Source of the DNA: Acidobacteriota bacterium
GTDB lineage: Bacteria > Acidobacteriota > Thermoanaerobaculia > Thermoanaerobaculales > Sulfomarinibacteraceae
Assembly (NCBI GenBank): GCA_022340665.1
Contig: JAJDNM010000010.1
Coordinates: 1-64,000 of the forward strand
Length of the DNA stretch: 64,000 nucleotides
Direction: 5' to 3'
Shown: positions 60,393 through 64,000 of the stretch, piece by piece
How the letters are laid out: the number at the start of each line of letters is the position of its first letter
How positions within the stretch are numbered: the first letter of the stretch is position 1
Position numbers and translations under genes: made by a program
Notes under the pieces: model-generated
Seen by the model: only the letters and a program-made list of their open reading frames with translations
Database searches by the model: none
What the model was told of the DNA's origin: nothing

Positions 60393-61718
60393 TCACCCGC
60401 GGAAAATGAATTGGCGCACGTTTTCGGGAACAATGCGGATGATGTCGTTGAAAAGCACCACAACCATCAAAAGGATCAGCAGGTAGAATCCGACCTCGAG
60501 GATGCGCTCCTTGACTTTGAGGGGGAGATCTCTTCCCAGCAAAGCCTCGACCGCGATCACTGTCAGATGGCCTCCGTCGAGTATCGGGATCGGCAGGAGA
60601 TTAAAGATCCCCAGTTGGAGCGAAATGATGCCCATCAACATGATCAGGGCTTCAATGCCACTGCGGGCGGCCTCTCCCGAGATCTGGGCGATCCCGACCG
60701 GTCCCGAAACCTGCCGAATCGAGGCTTTCCGGGTCAGCAACCGCCCGATGACTTGGAAGGTCTGAATCGTCATGCGATGACACTCGACGAATCCGGCTCG
60801 GATTGCCGGGAAAAACCCGAGAGTTTCGACCACCGTAGGAAAGAGCGGCACAACGCCGATCTTGCCCTTGCCGGCCTCATTCATCGTCGTCAGTTCGATG
60901 CTCTTGCGTTGATCCCCTCGAACGATTTCGAGCCTTATCTCCTCCCCGGCATGGGGCTCGATCAGAATCGGCAACTCGTAGTATTGGGTGATCGGGTTTC
61001 CGTTGACCGCAACGATTCGATCCCCGGTGAGGACCCCCGCACTGGCGGCGGGCGCTCCCGGGCGAATCTGGATGATCGGTTCGAGGAATGGCTTGATGCC
61101 AGACACACCAAAGCCGTACAGATGATCGACGCCGAGGGTGACGGGGACCGTGGAAACAACGCCGTCACGCTCGATCGTCAGGCCGACCACCCCGCCGCCG
61201 GAGGTGAGCAATGCAACCTCGAGTTCGCGCCAGGTTTCGGTTGGCTCTCCCGCAACCGCAGTCACCCGATCACCTTCATGTATGCCGGCGATTTCAGCGC
61301 CTGAGCCCGGGTCGAGCCAGCCGACGACTGGTGGCTCGTCGAGGTAGGCGCTGACCTCGACTCCGATCATGAAAGCGAGGGCAACGAACGCCACCGCCGC
61401 GATAATGTTGGTCAGTGGACCGGCGAGCAGGATGAGCGTACGTTGCCAGCGCGGAAGGAGTTCGGTCTCGGTCGCGCCGTCGCCGACGACGTCGGACTCG
61501 TCCGGGCCGAGCCCAATAATCCTGACGTAACCGCCCAAGGGGACCAGGGAGATCCGATAATCCGTGCCTCCCCGTTCGAAGCCCCAAAGACGTTTTCCGA
61601 AACCGATCGAAAAAACTTCGACCGGCGCTCCAAGAAGCCGGGCCATCGCGAAATGGCCGGCCTCGTGGATTGTAATCAATACTCCGATGACGAAAACGAA
61701 TGCGGCAAGCGTCAGCAT
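60393..61718 (-). CDS. rseP: Site-2 protease RseP
   Basis: The 441-residue membrane metalloprotease has the zinc motif HEAGH at 18-22, two PDZ domains (about 120-260, with VVGWLDPGSGAEIAGIHEGD and AGVLTGDRIVAVNGNPI), and the later LLPIPILDGGH with the third zinc ligand. It cleaves membrane-spanning anti-sigma factors and leftover signal peptides. ATG 61718 is used, within dxr (seven-base overlap). The uppS-cdsA-dxr-rseP order is conserved across many diderm bacteria. Confidence 0.94.
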   Translation of the reverse strand: MLTLAAFVFVIGVLITIHEAGHFAMARLLGAPVEVFSIGFGKRLWGFERGGTDYRISLVPLGGYVRIIGLGPDESDVVGDGATETELLPRWQRTLILLAGPLTNIIAAVAFVALAFMIGVEVSAYLDEPPVVGWLDPGSGAEIAGIHEGDRVTAVAGEPTETWRELEVALLTSGGGVVGLTIERDGVVSTVPVTLGVDHLYGFGVSGIKPFLEPIIQIRPGAPAASAGVLTGDRIVAVNGNPITQYYELPILIEPHAGEEIRLEIVRGDQRKSIELTTMNEAGKGKIGVVPLFPTVVETLGFFPAIRAGFVECHRMTIQTFQVIGRLLTRKASIRQVSGPVGIAQISGEAARSGIEALIMLMGIISLQLGIFNLLPIPILDGGHLTVIAVEALLGRDLPLKVKERILEVGFYLLILLMVVVLFNDIIRIVPENVRQFIFRG

Positions 61719-62899
61719 CGATTCTCCGAACCAATCGCGGCTGGTTGATATTTCCGAAGTTCCTCTCTGGCGAGGTTTTTGGCTTCGGCGTCGGTGGCAA
61801 TCGCCTGTTCGAGATGTGTCAACGGGTGATTGCGAGGGACCCAACGATCGAGGGTTGCTTCCACGGTTTCTATGATGGCGGGGAACGGGCAATGTCCATT
61901 CAGAAACGACGCCACGGCTGCCTCGTTGGCGGCGTTGAGCACGGCAGGCATCTCGCCGCCCGCACGCAGGGCGGATCGTGCAAGTCCGGGCGCAGGGAAT
62001 TTCTTCGGGTCCAGTTTCTCGAATGTCAGGGGAGAGATCTCGGCGAGGTCGAGCCCGGGCATACCTTTCGGTCCCCGTTCCGGCCAGGAGAGGGCATAGA
62101 GGATTGGAAATCGCATGTCGCGCGGTGACAGCTGAGCGAGAATCGAACCATCAGCGAACTCCACCATCGAATGGGCGACGCTTTCAGGGTGGATTATTAC
62201 GTCGATTCGATCTTCCGAAGTTCCGAAGAAATGGTGCGCCTCGATGATTTCGAGCCCCTTGTTCATCATGGTTGCGGAGTCGACGGAGATCTTCCGACCC
62301 ATCTGCCAGGTCGGATGAGCCAAGGTGTCCGAAATCGTTGCCCGTGCCATTTCTTCTGATGACCAGGTCCGAAACGGGCCACCTGAAGCGGTCAGAACGA
62401 GGCGGTTCACTGACGCCGTGCTGGTTGAACCGAGAGCCTGGTGGATGGCGACGTGCTCCGAATCGACCGGTAAGAGGTTGACATCCGCGCGCGTGCTCTC
62501 GGATTTGATGAGCTCGCCGGCCGCCACCATGGATTCCTTGTTGGCAAGCGCGATGTCCTTGCCCTGACGGATCGCCGCGACGGTTGGCATGAGCCCGACC
62601 GAACCGACGACTGCTGAGACCAACATTTCGCTCGACTCGCAGCACGCGACTTCGAGAATCCCGTCACGTCCAGCGACACAGCGGGTATCGGCGAACTCCC
62701 GTCCGAGGGCTCGGGCGTCATCCTGACTGGCGACGGAAACCACCTCTGGCCGATGAATCTCGATCTGGCGACGCAGCAGATCGAGGTTTCGACCGGCGGC
62801 AAGTGCGACCACAGCGAAGCGGTCGGGACTGGCCTCCACCACTGCCAAGGTGGCGGTCCCGACGGATCCCGTGGACCCGAGGACAGCGATTTTTTTCAT
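61712..62899 (-). CDS. dxr: 1-deoxy-D-xylulose 5-phosphate reductoisomerase
   Basis: The 395-residue enzyme makes methylerythritol phosphate for isoprenoid synthesis. The NADPH site is GSTGSVGTATLAVVEA. LLPVDSEHVAIHQAL, TASGGPFR and NKGLEIIEAHHFF contain the metal and substrate contacts. ATG 62899 overlaps the cdsA stop (ATGA). Its product feeds UppS, whose gene starts the same cluster. Confidence 0.96.
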   Translation of the reverse strand: MKKIAVLGSTGSVGTATLAVVEASPDRFAVVALAAGRNLDLLRRQIEIHRPEVVSVASQDDARALGREFADTRCVAGRDGILEVACCESSEMLVSAVVGSVGLMPTVAAIRQGKDIALANKESMVAAGELIKSESTRADVNLLPVDSEHVAIHQALGSTSTASVNRLVLTASGGPFRTWSSEEMARATISDTLAHPTWQMGRKISVDSATMMNKGLEIIEAHHFFGTSEDRIDVIIHPESVAHSMVEFADGSILAQLSPRDMRFPILYALSWPERGPKGMPGLDLAEISPLTFEKLDPKKFPAPGLARSALRAGGEMPAVLNAANEAAVASFLNGHCPFPAIIETVEATLDRWVPRNHPLTHLEQAIATDAEAKNLAREELRKYQPAAIGSENRC

Positions 62900-63711
62900 G
62901 GAATGATGCCGGTCAATAGGAGGTATCCGAGGACCCACGGCGCCGAGAACAATAGGCTGTCGGTGCGGTCGAGAAAACCGCCGTGGCCTGGCAGCAAATT
63001 CGATGAGTCCTTGATCCCGCTGTCACGCTTGAACAGTGACTCGACGAGGTCGCCCAGCGGAGCTGTAATCGCGAGGATGGTTGCCAGGGCGGCGATATGG
63101 CCAGCACCCAATCCAAGGCCGAGAACAAAGGCCGCGGCGCCTGCCGCGATGTAGGTGGTGACAATGCTGCCGGCGAGGCCCTCGAACGTCTTGTTCGGAC
63201 TGATCCGCGGTGACATTTTGTGACGACCGAAATTCTTTCCGATGTAGTAGGCGCCGGAGTCACCCACCCAGATGGTCACTAGGAAGAACAAGAGGAGCTT
63301 GGCCCCGCTGGGCTCCACCGGCCATAGCCTCAACCACCCCAAACATGCTGCCGTTGCACCCAGGTAGAGGACCGCGAATGACTCGACGGCGATTCCGGCG
63401 AGGCTTCCACGAGGTGTTTCCGGATGGATCAACCGAGCGGTCGAGAGGATCAGCAATGTTGCCACGGTTGATGCGGCGAGGCCATCCGGGCCGCCGAGCC
63501 AGGACGCAACCAGAACGACAACCAGTAAAACCAGGACAAGCCACCTGCCGATGATCAGGCCAGCCGCTCGCCCCAGCTTCAGATACTCATCACAAGCGAG
63601 AACCGTCGCCGCCGCGAGAATTGTCAGAAAACCCCAAGGAGGCAGCAGGAAGATCGTGGCGACCAGAATCGGAATCGCCGCCACTGCAACGAGCTCGCGT
63701 TTTGCTCGCAT
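62896..63711 (-). CDS. cdsA: Phosphatidate cytidylyltransferase
   Basis: The 271-residue membrane protein makes CDP-diacylglycerol, the precursor of phospholipids. It has seven to eight hydrophobic helices and the C-terminal signature DLVESLFKRDSGIKDSSNLLPGHGGFLDRTDS. ATG 63711 is preceded by GGAGGACGG. It overlaps dxr by four bases and follows uppS by 50 bases. Confidence 0.95.
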   Translation of the reverse strand: MRAKRELVAVAAIPILVATIFLLPPWGFLTILAAATVLACDEYLKLGRAAGLIIGRWLVLVLLVVVLVASWLGGPDGLAASTVATLLILSTARLIHPETPRGSLAGIAVESFAVLYLGATAACLGWLRLWPVEPSGAKLLLFFLVTIWVGDSGAYYIGKNFGRHKMSPRISPNKTFEGLAGSIVTTYIAAGAAAFVLGLGLGAGHIAALATILAITAPLGDLVESLFKRDSGIKDSSNLLPGHGGFLDRTDSLLFSAPWVLGYLLLTGIIP

Positions 63712-63761
63712 CGGTCACCGTCCTCCATCGAGGCGTTGGGGAGAGCCCGCAAAGGTCCCCC

Positions 63762-64000
63762 TCACGAAGATTCCTCGGGCTCTGAAGCCGGGGTGAAGAC
63801 GCCGCCGTCCGGGACGAGACCGCCGAATCTTCGCTCCCTTTGTTGATATTCAAGCACCGCGGAGAGCAGGTCCCCCTTTCTGAAATCCGGCCACAGAACC
63901 GGGCAGAAGTAAATCTCCGCGTATGCAAGCTGCCAGAGGAGGAAATTCGAGATGCGTTGTTCGCCTGAGGTGCGAATCAGAAGGTCGGGGTCCGGACATC
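63762..64000 (-). CDS. uppS: Isoprenyl (undecaprenyl) diphosphate synthase, 3' part
   Basis: Only the C-terminal 78 residues are in the window; the 5' part runs off the right edge. [20 protein letters not shown] and the following AYAEIYF are the classic cis-prenyltransferase signature. The enzyme makes the C55 carrier for peptidoglycan and other envelope polymers. The tail ends in a short Pro/Glu/Ser stretch. Being first in the uppS-cdsA-dxr-rseP order fits other bacteria. Confidence 0.93.
   Translation of the reverse strand, partial: CPDPDLLIRTSGEQRISNFLLWQLAYAEIYFCPVLWPDFRKGDLLSAVLEYQQRERRFGGLVPDGGVFTPASEPEESS

Overview
The window reads as a chromosomal segment of a GC-rich, Gram-negative (diderm) bacterium. 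It has BamD, an RseP-type site-2 protease, TonB/ExbB/ExbD, a beta-lactone-free core set of envelope genes and a cytochrome-bd-superfamily oxidase. DUF4388 proteins, an MglA-type GTPase fusion and a large Ser/Thr kinase with a TonB-like C-terminus point to Acidobacteriota (Thermoanaerobaculia-like) or, less likely, Myxococcota. This placement is inferred from gene content only. I see no prophage, transposase, CRISPR array or rRNA operon, and almost every stretch over 300 bases is coding.

Layout. 1-10.3 kb: a secreted protein, an MglA-GTPase/GAF/histidine-kinase-like fusion, a DUF4388 protein, a RimK-like ATP-grasp enzyme, ferritin, a membrane protein, an M16-like secreted protein and tyrS. 10.4-16.1 kb: fur, a two-subunit CydA-like oxidase with two haem c motifs, then a GntR regulator with a cysteine desulfurase, met head-on by bolA. 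16.1-22.6 kb: a diguanylate cyclase, tatA, an AmgK-like kinase, rlmN, pgeF and ftsEX. 22.6-28.5 kb: a leftward exbB-exbD-exbD-tonB-DUF4388-TPR operon behind yebC-ruvC. 28.7-37.7 kb: a rightward series with the Ser/Thr kinase, a coiled-coil protein, accD-folC-dgt, rpiB-glyA and a rubrerythrin-like protein. 37.7-44.5 kb: a leftward series with a PHP phosphoesterase, carbonic anhydrase, a DASS transporter overlapped by a cytidylate-kinase/BON/CBS protein, and glnA. 44.6-49 kb: an HD protein, serS, a deoxynucleoside kinase and a UbiA/UbiX pair. 49-56 kb: a ComEA-like protein, an orphan pseudopilin, a nucleotidyltransferase/CYTH pair, selB, a secreted protein and a glycosyltransferase-like protein. 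56.2-57.1 kb: the RNA cluster tadA, tRNA-Ser(CGA), tRNA-Ser(GGA) and SRP RNA. 57-64 kb: the leftward envelope cluster uppS-cdsA-dxr-rseP-PASTA-rpe-bamD-LysM, with uppS cut by the window edge.

Most of the content is core metabolism, translation and envelope biogenesis. The less ordinary parts are signalling proteins that keep a fold but lose its key residues: the GTPase/GAF/kinase with Leu at the phospho-His position, and the Ser/Thr kinase with a receiver lacking Asp and Lys plus an exported TonB domain. Others are the oxidase with fused di-haem c, the nucleotide-kinase/CBS protein coupled to an anion transporter, and a 5' hairpin that covers a Shine-Dalgarno sequence upstream of the ComEA-like gene.
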